A stretch of DNA of 64,000 nt from Mycoplasmatota bacterium. GTDB taxonomy: Bacteria; Bacillota_I; Bacilli_A; Izemoplasmatales; Hujiaoplasmataceae. The translations under genes and the position numbers were made by a program. This document shows positions 54,885-64,000 of this stretch, one piece after another. The stretch spans positions 20,256 through 84,255 of the forward strand of contig JAEIOE010000005.1 of assembly GCA_016342455.1 (NCBI GenBank). Direction: 5' to 3'. Positions within the stretch are counted from its first letter, which is position 1. Each line of letters opens with the position of its first letter. The notes beneath the pieces were generated by a model. That model was not told where the DNA came from. It was given only the letters and a program-made list of their open reading frames with translations, and searched no databases.

Positions 54885-55609
54885 TGTTATTGGAAAATAT
54901 AAAAGGTTTAATCTTAAAATCAATCAATTATAAAGAGAGTTCAAAAATTATCTATATTTACACGGATGCAGGCTTAAGAAGCTGCCTTATTCACGGCTCT
55001 AACAAAATGAAAAATAGGTATCTAAATCTTTCCAGAGTTTTAAATTACATTGATATACATGTGTCTGGAAAGGACTTGTTAACATTTAGAGATGGTGATG
55101 TATTAAATGGCTTTAGAGACTTAGCTGGAGACTTAGAAAAATATACCTATTGTACACATATTCTAGAATTAATCTATAGTTTTTCAAGTCATCAACACGA
55201 CCATGAAAAACTACTTAATTTTCTTTTGAAAATATTTACAATTATCGAAAAAGAAGAGAACTATATTCCTTACCTAAATATGATTGAATTAAAACTTTTA
55301 TATCTTTTAGGTGTGAATCCACTATTAACACAATGTGTGGAATGTGAAAGAGTAGATAACCTTTTCTTTTCTATCACTGAAGGTGGAATGTGTTGTTCAG
55401 ATCACATTAAGAATCCAATGAACATAACTGAAAAAGCATTGTTCTATTTTAAATTTTTGTATTATTTTGATTTATCAAAAGATAGTATGTTAGAAATAGA
55501 TGAAATTACTCTAAAGGAATTAAGAAATATACTAGACAGATATTATGAGTATCACTTAAATATTAAAACAAAATCAAGAGAATTATTAATGGGACTTTTA
55601 GGATACTAA
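54884..55609 (+). CDS. recO: DNA repair protein RecO
   Basis: RecO helps load RecA at single-strand gaps with RecR. 241 residues. The N-terminal OB fold starts KGLILKSINYKESSKIIYIYTDAGLRSCLIHGS; the helical part carries a zinc cluster CVECERVDNLFFSITEGGMCC. The ATG at 54884 overlaps the era stop, and a TTG at 54890 is an alternative. Position after era is the standard order. Confidence 0.92.
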   Translation: MLLENIKGLILKSINYKESSKIIYIYTDAGLRSCLIHGSNKMKNRYLNLSRVLNYIDIHVSGKDLLTFRDGDVLNGFRDLAGDLEKYTYCTHILELIYSFSSHQHDHEKLLNFLLKIFTIIEKEENYIPYLNMIELKLLYLLGVNPLLTQCVECERVDNLFFSITEGGMCCSDHIKNPMNITEKALFYFKFLYYFDLSKDSMLEIDEITLKELRNILDRYYEYHLNIKTKSRELLMGLLGY

Positions 55610-55620
55610 TAAGTCCCTTT
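55591..55620 (+). terminator. Hairpin at the end of recO
   Basis: 7-bp stem GGGACTT/AAGTCCC with a 13-base loop over the recO stop, followed by only TTT. It is a weak terminator. Confidence 0.55.
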
Positions 55621-55652
55621 AACATGAAATATATATATATATTTCCATAACC

Positions 55653-55681
55653 TTGACAAGAGGCAGAAATGCTCTTATAAT
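55653..55681 (+). promoter_or_regulatory. Full-consensus promoter ahead of glyS
   Basis: TTGACA (55653-55658), exactly 17 bases, TATAAT (55676-55681). The spacer holds an imperfect dyad (AGAGGCA...TGCTCT). No T-box leader is present: the gap to the start is only about 38 bases. Confidence 0.92.
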
Positions 55682-55724
55682 TATACTGGTGTAGTATGCA
55701 GAAAAAAACGAGAGGATGAGCGAT

Positions 55725-57101
55725 TTGAAATATACTTTAGAACAACTATTTGCTTACTCAAAGCAATATGGATTTATCTTCCAAGGATCAGAAATTTATG
55801 GTGGATTAGCGAACACTTGGGACTTTGGACCATTGGGTGTCAGTCTTAAAAACAACATCAAAAAAATATGGTGGGAAGAGTTTGTCTCAAAAAATAAATA
55901 TAATGTGGGAATTGACTCGTCAATTCTTTTAAACCCGAAAACATGGGAAGCTACAGGACATGTTAGTGGATTCAAAGATCCATTAATGGACTGTAAAGTA
56001 TGTAAAGCCAGACATCGTGCGGATAACCTAATTGCAAGAGCAACCAATAACGAAGTAGACGCAGATGGTTGGGATTACCAACAAATGCATGATTATATTA
56101 TTGAAAACAAAATTAAATGTCCTAATTGCGGTGGTTTTGACTATACGCCAATTAGAGAATTTAATCTTATGTTTAAGACGCAGCAAGGTGTGACAACAGA
56201 ATCAACAAGTGATATCTATTTACGTCCAGAAACAGCTCAAGGTATTTTCTTGAACTTTAAAAATGTATTAAGAACCTCAAGAAAGAAACTGCCATTTGGA
56301 ATTGGTCAAATAGGTAAATCATTTAGAAATGAGATTACTCCAGGTAATTTTATTTTCCGTGTTCGTGAATTTGAACAAATGGAATTAGAGTTCTTTTGTA
56401 AACCAGGAACTGAGTTTGAATGGTTTGATTACTGGAAACAATTCGCAGCGGATTTCTTAACAAATATAGGGATTAAATCAGAAAATGTAAAATTCTATGA
56501 TCACCTAAAAGAAAAACTATCATTCTATTCTAATGCGACAACTGATGTATTATATCGTTATCCATGGGGCTTTGATGAATTATGGGGAATTGCTTCACGT
56601 ACAAACTATGACTTAAGTAGACATCAAGAGTACTCAGGTCAAAAATTAGAATATCAAGATCCTCAAACAAATGAATCATATTTACCATATGTTATTGAAC
56701 CTAGTTTAGGGGTAGAAAGACTTTTCTTAGCTGTATTGATTGATAGTTTAGAAGAAGAACAAATCAATGAAACAGAAACTCGTACACTATTAAGAATTGA
56801 CAAAAGATTAGCACCAATTAAAGTAAGTGTCTTTCCATTAGTGAAAAAATATCATTCAGCGAAAGCAGAAGAAGTGTATGAATTATTACTAACTGATTTC
56901 GAAGTGAGTTATGATGACACTGGAAACATTGGGAAGAGATATCGTAGAGCAGATGCAATTGGGACACCTTACTGTGTAACAATTGACCAACAAACTTTAG
57001 AAGATAATACGGTAACGGTAAGAGAAAGAGACTCAATGGAACAAGTGAGACTATCTCTATCAAAATTAAATGAATATTTGAACAAAGAACTAAAAAAATA
57101 A
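55725..57101 (+). CDS. glyS: Glycine--tRNA ligase, single-chain class II type
   Basis: It charges tRNA-Gly. 458 residues of the alpha2 type. N-terminal LEQLFAYSKQYGFIFQGSEIYGGLANTWDFGPLG, motif 2 at IGKSFRNEITPGNFIFRVREFEQMELEFF, motif 3 at PYVIEPSLGVERL, and a C-terminal anticodon domain. A TTG start at 55725 is favoured: agagga is 8 bases upstream and the product begins like relatives. The ATG at 55716 lies against the SD. It is the first gene behind a full-consensus promoter, followed by dnaG. Confidence 0.93.
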   Translation: MKYTLEQLFAYSKQYGFIFQGSEIYGGLANTWDFGPLGVSLKNNIKKIWWEEFVSKNKYNVGIDSSILLNPKTWEATGHVSGFKDPLMDCKVCKARHRADNLIARATNNEVDADGWDYQQMHDYIIENKIKCPNCGGFDYTPIREFNLMFKTQQGVTTESTSDIYLRPETAQGIFLNFKNVLRTSRKKLPFGIGQIGKSFRNEITPGNFIFRVREFEQMELEFFCKPGTEFEWFDYWKQFAADFLTNIGIKSENVKFYDHLKEKLSFYSNATTDVLYRYPWGFDELWGIASRTNYDLSRHQEYSGQKLEYQDPQTNESYLPYVIEPSLGVERLFLAVLIDSLEEEQINETETRTLLRIDKRLAPIKVSVFPLVKKYHSAKAEEVYELLLTDFEVSYDDTGNIGKRYRRADAIGTPYCVTIDQQTLEDNTVTVRERDSMEQVRLSLSKLNEYLNKELKK

Positions 57102-57122
57102 AAAATCAAGGAAGGTGAATCT

Positions 57123-58916
57123 ATGGCAGGTATCAGCCAACAAACAATAGACTTAATAAGAAATTCGGCTGATATCGTAGATGTAGTTGGCGAATTTGTT
57201 AATCTACAAGCAGCTGGCAAGAACATGAAGGGACTTTGTCCTTTCCATAGTGAAAAAACTCCTTCTTTTTTTGTAAGTAAAGAAAGACAAATTTTTAACT
57301 GCTTTGGTTGCGGAGAAAAAGGGAATTCTGTTACCTTTATCCAAAAATATAAGCATATGACTTATGTGGAAGCCTTACATTATTTAGCAGAGAAATATCA
57401 TATAGATCTGGAATATGATTCAAGACATGTAGAAACTCATAACACATCTGATAATCTATATAAAGCAAATGATCAAGCTTTAAAATATTTCCAATTGAAT
57501 CTTCTAAACATTAAGTCAGGTAAAGAAGCACTAGATTACTTAGTAAATAGGGGTTTAGATATAAAAACCATAGAAGAATTTGAATTAGGATACGCTCTCA
57601 ATAGCGGAAAGACGCTGTTCAATCAGCTAACAAAAGACTTTCAACCATTAGATTTATTAAATGCAGGACTCATAAACCAAGGTGATACTGATTACTATGA
57701 CCTCTTTAGAGGCAGAATTATGTTTCCTATTAGAGATGAATCTAATAAAGTGATAGCCTTTAGTGGTAGAGTGTTTGGTAATGCAGAAAATACTGCAAAA
57801 TACGTAAACACAGCTCAAACAGAAATCTTTTCGAAAAGTCATGTTTTATATAACTTAAACAATGCCTTGCCACATGTCAGAAAAAATAATCGCGTAGTTC
57901 TTATGGAAGGATATATGGATGTGATTAAAGCATCTATTGCCCAAGTCAAAGAAACGGTTTGTTCAATGGGGACACAGTTAACAACTGATCAAGCACTAAA
58001 ACTTAAGAAGTATACTGATAATGTTGTGATTTGTTATGACGGTGATAGAGCGGGAAAAGAAGCCACATATAAAGCAATTAAAATATTAGAAGACGTTAAA
58101 ATGAATGTCCAAATTGCAATTATGCCTGATGGCATGGACCCGGATGATTTCATAACGAACAATCCTAACTTTAAAGAATTCATTGATAATAATTTAACCG
58201 ACCAATATGAATTCGTCTATCGAATGATTACTGGAAAGAAAGATCTAACAAAAGCAAGAGAAATTGAAGTTTGTAAGAATCAATTATTTGATTTCTTTGT
58301 AAAAACTTCTGGAACGATTAGAGATATCTATTTAAATAAATTCGCAGCAGATGCTTTAATAGATATTAATACGTTAAAAGCTGATTTTCATCAGACACAA
58401 ATCAATAATCGTATTACTAAGACTCTTAAAAGTTCTTTAGTGCGCACTAAGATAGTGCCTAAGAACTTACCGAAGTTTAGAAAAGCAGAAATAGTGATTA
58501 TCAATTACTATTTCTACAATCCTGAATTTAGAGCTTCAGTGGATGCCAAGGGCAGTAGTATCTTCTTTGAAAACAAAGATAATTGGACTATTATGTTTAC
58601 AGCGCAGGAAACGAATAAGACTTTTACAACAGGAAGCTTTTTAGTTTCTGTGAAATCTTCTTTGTCAGAAAACTTAAGAGATCTGTTAGATCATATTCTG
58701 TTTCGCGAAGGCTATGAATATACTTTCTCTGAATTTGAATCTTGTATCAAAACACTAGAAGAAGCAAATTTGAATGACAAAATCAATTCTATTACAGAAG
58801 ATATAGAAGAAGCGAAGCAAAATGGTGACTCTGAAGATGTGATAAAAGAGTTATATCTACAAAGATTGGAAATACAGAGAAATATAAATGCAATGAAACG
58901 AAGGGAGACAAAATGA
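57123..58916 (+). CDS. dnaG: DNA primase
   Basis: DnaG makes RNA primers for replication. 597 residues. Zinc domain with [25 protein letters not shown] (about 40-66), catalytic core with [28 protein letters not shown] motifs [14 protein letters not shown] and [21 protein letters not shown], and a C-terminal helicase-binding region. It overlaps rpoD by 4 bases, forming the dnaG-rpoD part of the macromolecular synthesis operon. Confidence 0.97.
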   Translation: MAGISQQTIDLIRNSADIVDVVGEFVNLQAAGKNMKGLCPFHSEKTPSFFVSKERQIFNCFGCGEKGNSVTFIQKYKHMTYVEALHYLAEKYHIDLEYDSRHVETHNTSDNLYKANDQALKYFQLNLLNIKSGKEALDYLVNRGLDIKTIEEFELGYALNSGKTLFNQLTKDFQPLDLLNAGLINQGDTDYYDLFRGRIMFPIRDESNKVIAFSGRVFGNAENTAKYVNTAQTEIFSKSHVLYNLNNALPHVRKNNRVVLMEGYMDVIKASIAQVKETVCSMGTQLTTDQALKLKKYTDNVVICYDGDRAGKEATYKAIKILEDVKMNVQIAIMPDGMDPDDFITNNPNFKEFIDNNLTDQYEFVYRMITGKKDLTKAREIEVCKNQLFDFFVKTSGTIRDIYLNKFAADALIDINTLKADFHQTQINNRITKTLKSSLVRTKIVPKNLPKFRKAEIVIINYYFYNPEFRASVDAKGSSIFFENKDNWTIMFTAQETNKTFTTGSFLVSVKSSLSENLRDLLDHILFREGYEYTFSEFESCIKTLEEANLNDKINSITEDIEEAKQNGDSEDVIKELYLQRLEIQRNINAMKRRETK

Positions 58917-60169
58917 GTAAAAAACAAATTATCGATAAATTAGATGTGATTTACAAAAAAAATGGGAAATTAACAAATCAAGAAATCTTTGATGTCCTAG
59001 ATAAAAAATCAAAGGACTTCAAGGCAGTTGTCGAATCACTTGCAAAAAAAGGAATGCTTCCCGAAGAATTCTTTGATATGGTCGAAAACGAAGGTGCATC
59101 TAAAAACACAATTAGTCTTGATGAACTAGACGACAAAAATATCAAAGCCAAAGAATTTAAAGTTGAAACGAATTTCCAAAAGGAAATTGAAGATCAATTA
59201 ATGAAAGAAAAACAATTTGATGCGATGGTATCTATTAAAGTAGATGACCCTGTTAGAATGTATTTAAAAGAAATAGGGCGTGTTGAATTACTTACTGGTG
59301 AAGAAGAATATGAATTAGCAGTTTTAGTAGACCGTTCTAAAAATGCTAAAGAAGAAATCACTTATAAAAACCAAGAAGGTATTGAGATTAGCCAAGAAGA
59401 AATGGTCGAATATGAAGAATTAATGCGTAGAGGTGAGTTCGCAAGTTCTAAACTTGTGGAAGCCAATCTTAGATTAGTTGTTTCTATCGCCAAAAGATAT
59501 GTGGCTAGAGGATTACAATTCTTAGATTTAATCCAAGAAGGAAATATGGGATTAATCAAAGCGGTAGGTAAATTTGACTATACCAAAGGTTATAAGTTCT
59601 CAACTTATGCAACTTGGTGGATTCGTCAAGCAATCACGAGAGCGATAGCTGACCAAGCTAGAACAATTAGAATTCCAGTTCATATGGTTGAAACAATCAA
59701 TAAAATGGTTCGAACACAAAGAACATTAACACAAAAACTTAAAAGAGAACCTACTCAAGAAGAAGTTGCGGAAGAAATGGGTATTACAGTGGAAAGAGTT
59801 CAAGCAATTCAAAAGACTGCTCAAGAACCTATCTCTTTAGAATCTCCTGTTGGAGAAGAGGAAGATTCATCATTAGGAGATTTCATTCCGGATCATGATA
59901 CCTTAACACCTTTCGAATATACATCAAAAGAAATGCTTAAAAGAGAATTAGACGCTGCTTTGGGTACTTTAACAGATAGAGAAGAAAAAGTACTTAGAAT
60001 GCGTTTTGGTTTACTAGATGGTAAATCAAGAACATTAGAAGAAGTAGGGAAAGAATTTAATGTAACCAGAGAGAGAATTAGACAAATTGAAGCGAAAGCT
60101 ATCAGAAAACTAAGAACACCAACACGTTCTAAAAAACTGAAAGATTTCCATAACGGATATCATAAATAA
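58913..60169 (+). CDS. rpoD: Primary sigma factor (SigA/RpoD)
   Basis: 418 residues. Short region 1.1, region 1.2 at [17 protein letters not shown], region 2 at [64 protein letters not shown], region 3 at about 265-345, and region 4 at [48 protein letters not shown]. These regions recognise TTGACA and TATAAT, in line with the promoters seen across the window. Its stop overlaps trmK by one base. Confidence 0.98.
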   Translation: MSKKQIIDKLDVIYKKNGKLTNQEIFDVLDKKSKDFKAVVESLAKKGMLPEEFFDMVENEGASKNTISLDELDDKNIKAKEFKVETNFQKEIEDQLMKEKQFDAMVSIKVDDPVRMYLKEIGRVELLTGEEEYELAVLVDRSKNAKEEITYKNQEGIEISQEEMVEYEELMRRGEFASSKLVEANLRLVVSIAKRYVARGLQFLDLIQEGNMGLIKAVGKFDYTKGYKFSTYATWWIRQAITRAIADQARTIRIPVHMVETINKMVRTQRTLTQKLKREPTQEEVAEEMGITVERVQAIQKTAQEPISLESPVGEEEDSSLGDFIPDHDTLTPFEYTSKEMLKRELDAALGTLTDREEKVLRMRFGLLDGKSRTLEEVGKEFNVTRERIRQIEAKAIRKLRTPTRSKKLKDFHNGYHK

Positions 60170-60822
60170 TGTCTATTTCGGTTAGACTACAAGTAGCTGC
60201 CAAGTATGTAAAAGGATTTCATTACTTAGCTGATTGTGGTACAGATCACGCTTATTTACCTATCTATGCAATACAAAATGGGTTGGTAGAAAAAGCAATC
60301 GCTTCAGATAACAAAATAGGACCAATCACAAATGCATTAGCAAATATAAAAGATGCAGGCTTAGAGGATCGAATAGAACTCTTACATGCATCAGGTTTAG
60401 TTTATTTAAATGAAGAAGTAGATATTGCTTCTGTATTAGGTATGGGTGGAAGATTAATCGCCGATATCTTAGAAGAAGCAAATACATCTAATCTGAAAAG
60501 ACTAGTATTAGGACCGAACTCTGAAACTAAAATTCTAAGACAGTATTTGATGGAACATCATTTCAATATTATTGCGGAAGAACTTGTGGAAGAAAAAAAG
60601 AAGTTCTATCAAGTCATAGTTTGTGAAACTGGTACAATGAATTTAACTGAATTAGAACTTGAATTTGGACCAATTATTATAAAAGATAAAAGTGTCGAAT
60701 TCAAAAAGTATATCAATAAACTAATTAACAAATTAAGCAAAGCACTTACAAATATTAAATCTGATTCAGAAGCTAAAACTTTAGAAGCTAGAATCAAATC
60801 ACTTGAGGAGGTAATTTCTTGA
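60169..60822 (+). CDS. trmK: tRNA (adenine(22)-N1)-methyltransferase TrmK
   Basis: 217 residues. SAM-binding start VKGFHYLADCGTDHAYLPIYAIQNG (usual DIGsDHAyLP), IASDNKIGPI, then VLGMGGRLIADIL, and GPNSETKILRQYLMEHHFNI. These mark the TrmK/YqfN family. A C-terminal coiled coil ends the protein. It overlaps rpoD and the next gene, in the standard rpoD-trmK-yqfO order. Confidence 0.94.
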   Translation: MSISVRLQVAAKYVKGFHYLADCGTDHAYLPIYAIQNGLVEKAIASDNKIGPITNALANIKDAGLEDRIELLHASGLVYLNEEVDIASVLGMGGRLIADILEEANTSNLKRLVLGPNSETKILRQYLMEHHFNIIAEELVEEKKKFYQVIVCETGTMNLTELELEFGPIIIKDKSVEFKKYINKLINKLSKALTNIKSDSEAKTLEARIKSLEEVIS

Positions 60823-61583
60823 ACTCAATAGAAATAATCAAATATTTTGAAACGAAGTATCCATTAGATTTAGCCTATGAATGGGATAATTGTGGCTTGC
60901 AAGTAGGTACATTAAATTCTAAAGTAGAAAGAGTATTAATCACTTTAGATGTTACAAAGAATGTAGTGAAAGAAGCGATTAAGTCTAAAGTAAACTTAAT
61001 TATTAGTCATCACCCTTTACTTTTTAAACCGATGAAAAATATTATTTATGACTCTCCAAATGGATGGATCATAAAGAATTTAATTCAACATAATATCGCG
61101 GTATATTCAGCTCATACAAACTTCGATACAGCTGAGGGTGGTATGAATGATATTTTAGCAGATGCTTTACATATCAAAGAAGCTAAATTAATGGATGAAG
61201 TGGATAATATTGGAAGATATGGTTCAATTGATACCGTTGATTTTGATACTTTCGTTAAAAATGTAAAAGAGATATTTAAACTTAAAACAATTAAAGTTAT
61301 CGGAAACACTAAAAAAGATGTTTCCACTATTGGAATATCTGGTGGTAGTGGAAGTCATCATATGTATGCGGCTAAGAAGCGTAACTGTGATGTATACATT
61401 ACGGGAGATATAACCTACCATACAGCTTTAGACGCTGTGCAAATGGGAATTACACTTCTCGATGTCGGGCACCATATAGAGGTAATCTTTGTGGATGCAG
61501 TTAAAGAAGAGTTAGCCAAACAATTTCCTGATGTAGAATTTATTAAATCAGTAGTAGATACAAACCCATATCAAGAATATTAA
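60819..61583 (+). CDS. Nif3-like dinuclear metal centre protein (YqfO family)
   Basis: 254 residues. YEWDNCGLQVG, NLIISHHPLLFKPMKNI (metal His pair), AVYSAHTNFDTAEGGMNDILADAL and C-terminal DVGHHIEVIFV complete the dinuclear site. It is the short form without the PII-like insert. The function may be GTP cyclohydrolase-related hydrolysis but is unsettled. The TTG start at 60819 follows gaggaggt by 6 bases and overlaps the trmK stop. Confidence 0.9.
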   Translation: MNSIEIIKYFETKYPLDLAYEWDNCGLQVGTLNSKVERVLITLDVTKNVVKEAIKSKVNLIISHHPLLFKPMKNIIYDSPNGWIIKNLIQHNIAVYSAHTNFDTAEGGMNDILADALHIKEAKLMDEVDNIGRYGSIDTVDFDTFVKNVKEIFKLKTIKVIGNTKKDVSTIGISGGSGSHHMYAAKKRNCDVYITGDITYHTALDAVQMGITLLDVGHHIEVIFVDAVKEELAKQFPDVEFIKSVVDTNPYQEY

Positions 61584-61584
61584 G

Positions 61585-61609
61585 AGTTGAGATTTTCTCA
61601 ACTTTTTTC
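61585..61609 (+). terminator. Terminator after the rpoD-trmK-nif3 unit
   Basis: 8-bp stem AGTTGAGA/TCTCAACT, TTT loop, six T residues. Confidence 0.9.
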
Positions 61610-61704
61610 TTTGAATTTAAAGAAACTAACTAGAAAATCAATTTTTGAAATGTTATAATAAATTTATATGAAATTCATTATTCTTTTTAATAAAGGAGTT
61701 TTCT

Positions 61705-62463
61705 ATGGAAAAAACAATCAAAAGGGAAACCATTATTATCTATTCAATAGGTTTTATCGTTTTCTATCTAGGTATGTTCTTTAAAAATACAACCTTAGTC
61801 TTTGGTGATTTTTTATACTGGAGTACAAGGAATATTACACCATTAGTTGAATATGTATTAATAGCACTAGGTTTAATCATTATATTGTATGAGTTTATAA
61901 GCACAAAAACATATGAAAAAGTATATAAAAAAGTCTTTATTGATAAGAAAGTTAGTCTGTTTGAAATAACAGCTTTAGTTTCTTGTTTAGTATTTTTTAT
62001 TTTTCCTTATATACCAGGAACAGTTCTATATATTGTACTCAATATGCTTTTGATACTGTTAATGGTCTATATAACAATTAAAGTTGATGTCTTATATATT
62101 TTCTCGATTATCTTATTGTTACTTCAATTCTCAGAAAAAATGATTTGGTATTTTTTTGGAACATCACCAAATTTACTTATAGTTAAAATTCTACTCCTTG
62201 CTGCATACTCGTTAGTTTTAGTTGATGTAATTATTAAAGTTATTAGAAAGAAGGAGTTCTTATCAAATTTCACTTTTCTTCTTATAAATGTATTTGTATA
62301 TCTTTGGATAAATTTTGTTGAAAATTTGCTTATATTTTCGAGTGGAGGCTTTAGATTAGCGGAGTATTATTATATCTGGATATTCCCTATTTGTATTTCC
62401 CCCTTGATAATAATCTACTTTTCTAAGAAAACAAAAAAGATTAAATTATTTAAATGGAACTAA
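61705..62463 (+). CDS. Polytopic membrane protein of unknown function
   Basis: 252 residues with about seven or eight membrane helices and short loops (IIIYSIGFIVFYLGMFF at the start; FPICISPLIIIYFSKKTKKI at the end). I see no conserved motif and do not recognise the family. aaaggag precedes the ATG. It is a single-gene unit between two terminators, so its neighbours give no hint. Confidence 0.55.
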   Translation: MEKTIKRETIIIYSIGFIVFYLGMFFKNTTLVFGDFLYWSTRNITPLVEYVLIALGLIIILYEFISTKTYEKVYKKVFIDKKVSLFEITALVSCLVFFIFPYIPGTVLYIVLNMLLILLMVYITIKVDVLYIFSIILLLLQFSEKMIWYFFGTSPNLLIVKILLLAAYSLVLVDVIIKVIRKKEFLSNFTFLLINVFVYLWINFVENLLIFSSGGFRLAEYYYIWIFPICISPLIIIYFSKKTKKIKLFKWN

Positions 62464-62483
62464 GTAACTAATACAAAATAAAG

Positions 62484-62509
62484 AGCTGAGAAAATTCTCA
62501 GCTTTTTTC
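62484..62509 (+). terminator. Terminator after the unknown membrane protein
   Basis: 9-bp stem AGCTGAGAA/TTCTCAGCT with a 2-base loop and six T residues. Confidence 0.9.
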
Positions 62510-62530
62510 TTATAAAATATGATTAAATAC

Positions 62531-62559
62531 TTGTATTTTAATAACTGTTATGTTAAACT
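62531..62559 (+). promoter_or_regulatory. Promoter of degV-fabT
   Basis: TTGTAT (62531-62536), 17 bases, TAAACT (62554-62559) preceded by TGT, an extended -10 element. Confidence 0.65.
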
Positions 62560-62562
62560 ATA

Positions 62563-62575
62563 TTTGAAGTTCAAA
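62563..62575 (+). promoter_or_regulatory. FabT-like box ahead of degV
   Basis: TTTGA-AGT-TCAAA matches the TTTGA-N3-TCAAA core of known FabT boxes. It lies over the predicted transcription start of the degV-fabT unit, so FabT could repress its own synthesis. Confidence 0.6.
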
Positions 62576-62609
62576 GTATTTTAATTTAAAACTATTAAAA
62601 GGAGATTAT

Positions 62610-63458
62610 ATGAGCAAAATAGGTATTGCGGTATGTGGTAATTCTGGGATTGATTATCTAGAACATGATAAAGAGATTAGGAAGTTTAGATCACATCTTA
62701 TTATTAAGAATAAGGAATTTGAGGATTTCGTAGATGTTTCGGCTGATGAGTTTTATGCACAATTAGATGAAAACCCAAATTTAGCTATTCATACAGCACA
62801 AACAAGCACGGGGAAACTAATAGAAATGTATGATGAAATGCATGATGCAGGCTATGATGAAATCATTGCTGTTTCTATTTCAAGTCAGTTAAGCGGTACT
62901 TATCAAAATGCGATTTTAGCAGCGGGTATGGTAGACTACAAAGTTCATGTATTTGATGCTTTAACAGTTTCTTATCCAGAAGCTTTAATGGCTTTACATG
63001 CTAAAAAGATGGCGGATGAAGGAAAATCAGTTATAGAAATATTAGAAGAATTAGAATTTATTAGAGATCATCATCATATTTTAATTTGTGTAGACACATT
63101 AAAATATCTTGTGAAGAATGGTAGATTATCAAATGCAAGTGGTTTAATTGGATCTCTATTAAAAATAAAACCTTTACTAGAAGTGAATGCACTAGGAAAG
63201 GTAGTTACATTAGAAAAGATTAGAACAACTAAAAAAGCTAGAATTCAAATGAAGAAAAGATTCCTTGAAGAAGTAGAAGGAAAAAAAGTCATTCCATTCT
63301 TGCTTTATACAAACAATTTAGATGAAGTTAATGAAATCAAAGCTGAATATGAAGCAGCTGGATTAAAAGATATTTTGGTAATACCACTTACTCCGGTAGT
63401 GGGATGCCATGCAGGTCCAGGAACGATGGGAGTTGGATATATTGAAAGAAGAAACTAG
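62610..63458 (+). CDS. DegV family fatty-acid-binding protein
   Basis: 282 residues. DegV/FakB proteins hold a fatty acid for phosphorylation by a kinase such as FakA. Visible family parts are TAQTSTGKLIEMYDEMHDAGYDEIIAVSISSQLSGTYQNA, VFDALTVSYPEALMA, LKYLVKNGRLSNASGLIGSLLKIKPLLEV and C-terminal VGCHAGPGTMGVGY. The DTS of typical DegV (start VDSTxDL) is replaced by CGNSGIDYL. An aaaaggag site precedes the ATG. The MarR/FabT gene begins inside its 3' end. The pair suggests control of fatty-acid uptake. Confidence 0.9.
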   Translation: MSKIGIAVCGNSGIDYLEHDKEIRKFRSHLIIKNKEFEDFVDVSADEFYAQLDENPNLAIHTAQTSTGKLIEMYDEMHDAGYDEIIAVSISSQLSGTYQNAILAAGMVDYKVHVFDALTVSYPEALMALHAKKMADEGKSVIEILEELEFIRDHHHILICVDTLKYLVKNGRLSNASGLIGSLLKIKPLLEVNALGKVVTLEKIRTTKKARIQMKKRFLEEVEGKKVIPFLLYTNNLDEVNEIKAEYEAAGLKDILVIPLTPVVGCHAGPGTMGVGYIERRN

Positions 63459-63891
63459 ATTAAGAGAAGCGAGAGCGATTGTCAATGAACTATTAGTTGA
63501 TATATTTAATAGAATATTAGCAATCGAAGGTGAAAATTTAAAGCAAAAAGGAATTAAACTTTCTATGAGTGAAATCCATGTTTTAGAAGCTGTTACTAAG
63601 GTTTTGGAACCAACAATGACAAATATTGCTAAAAAACTTGGGATTACTGTAGGTTCTTTAACTGTGTCTGTAAATACTTTATATCAAAAAGGGTACTTAA
63701 GTCGTGAAAGAGATCAAGATGATCGCCGTAAAGTAGTCATTGGATTGCTTCCAAAGGCAGAAGAGATTTTAGAAGTGCATAATGATTTCCATAATGATAT
63801 GGTTAATTCTATATTTAAAGATTTAGGAATTGATGAGGATGAAGTTTTAATTTCCTCTTTACAAAAGCTTTCTTCATATTTTAAAGAATAA
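63442..63891 (+). CDS. fabT: MarR family regulator, FabT-like
   Basis: 149 residues. Helical dimer parts flank a winged helix: LSMSEIHVLEAVTKV..TMTNIAKKLGITVGSLTVSVNTLYQKGYLSRERDQDDRRKVVIGLLPKAEEIL. The body resembles FabT, which represses fatty-acid synthesis genes when bound to acyl-ACP. The TTG at 63442 is chosen because gggag lies 9 bases before it; the frame overlaps degV by 17 bases. Fatty-acid synthesis genes may follow just past the window. FabT identity is supported by the box upstream of degV. Confidence 0.78.
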   Translation: MKEETRLREARAIVNELLVDIFNRILAIEGENLKQKGIKLSMSEIHVLEAVTKVLEPTMTNIAKKLGITVGSLTVSVNTLYQKGYLSRERDQDDRRKVVIGLLPKAEEILEVHNDFHNDMVNSIFKDLGIDEDEVLISSLQKLSSYFKE

Positions 63892-64000
63892 ATAATTACT
63901 TACTCTCTTATTTTCATAAAAATAGGCTGTGTTCAAGATAAGTGTTGATAATAGGTAATAACGATTGTTAAAAATTGAATAGTTTGGTAAAATAGTATTG
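63892..64000. other. Start of the next intergenic region
   Basis: No gene. ATAGTTTG (63979-63986) is half of a FabT-like motif, and TAAAAT (63988-63993) could be a -10 element for genes beyond the window. Confidence 0.3.

Noticed and set aside
55610..55715. T-box riboswitch ahead of glyS
   Set aside because: The space after the promoter is under 40 bases, too short for a T-box, and no terminator/antiterminator is present.

Overview
The window is AT-rich DNA from a low-GC Gram-positive lineage. The gene order is Firmicutes-like: hrcA-grpE-dnaK-dnaJ, rsmE-mtaB, phoH-ybeY-cdd-era-recO-glyS-dnaG-rpoD-trmK-nif3. Tryptophan is written TGG and TGA is used as a stop, so the Mycoplasma code is not in use. 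The split GcvPA/GcvPB glycine cleavage system, the MEP-pathway gene ispG, a FabT-like regulator and frequent TTG starts suggest a Bacillota or early-branching Mollicutes-type organism (Acholeplasma/Izemoplasma/Haloplasma-like). That placement is an inference. No rRNA, tRNA, CRISPR array, transposase or integrase was found.

Layout. 1-11 kb: a cut SRAP protein, an O-antigen-ligase-like membrane protein, a CDF metal transporter, a PadR-HAAS membrane sensor pair with a triple operator, an ECF sigma/anti-sigma pair, a DUF1624 acyltransferase-like protein with an acyl-CoA synthetase, a TetR regulator and an unknown membrane protein. 11-18 kb: an unusual Fic protein, lipoate ligase and the complete gcvT-H-PA-PB set. 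18-30 kb: ispG, a stand-alone PTS enzyme-I-like N-terminal domain, an MMPL transporter, a radical-SAM aminomutase that fits glutamate 2,3-aminomutase, ilvE, and a gdhA-DUF1015-serC-serA operon. Both the ilvE and gdhA promoters carry CcpA cre-like sites. 30-36.6 kb: rpmG, a ROK glucokinase, an MBL hydrolase, and the hrcA heat-shock operon with two CIRCE elements around one promoter.

36.6-47.4 kb is an accessory island between dnaJ and rsmE, at the place where prmA usually sits. It starts with two tandem cassettes of about 1.2 kb. Each holds a small Gly-rich hydrophobic protein followed by a small two-helix membrane protein with a possible PH-like tail. The cassettes are bounded by 22-bp arms, and the site between them is a perfect 46-bp palindrome with a CC centre. 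The right end of each cassette carries a ribosome binding site and start codon in frame with the same cassette's left end, so circularisation would rebuild a complete gene. The arrangement resembles attL-attP-attR or an integron-like array and is the best candidate here for an undescribed system. It is followed by a DUF4143 ATPase, an Spl-like radical SAM protein, and a PadR-controlled Wadjet/MksBEF-like operon (JetA, JetB, JetC) with no JetD nuclease.

47.4-64 kb returns to housekeeping genes: rsmE-mtaB, a GNAT-APH fusion, rpsU, and the phoH-to-nif3 block covering ribosome maturation, repair, primase and the main sigma factor. It ends with a DegV-FabT pair behind a FabT-like box, probably the edge of a fatty-acid locus.
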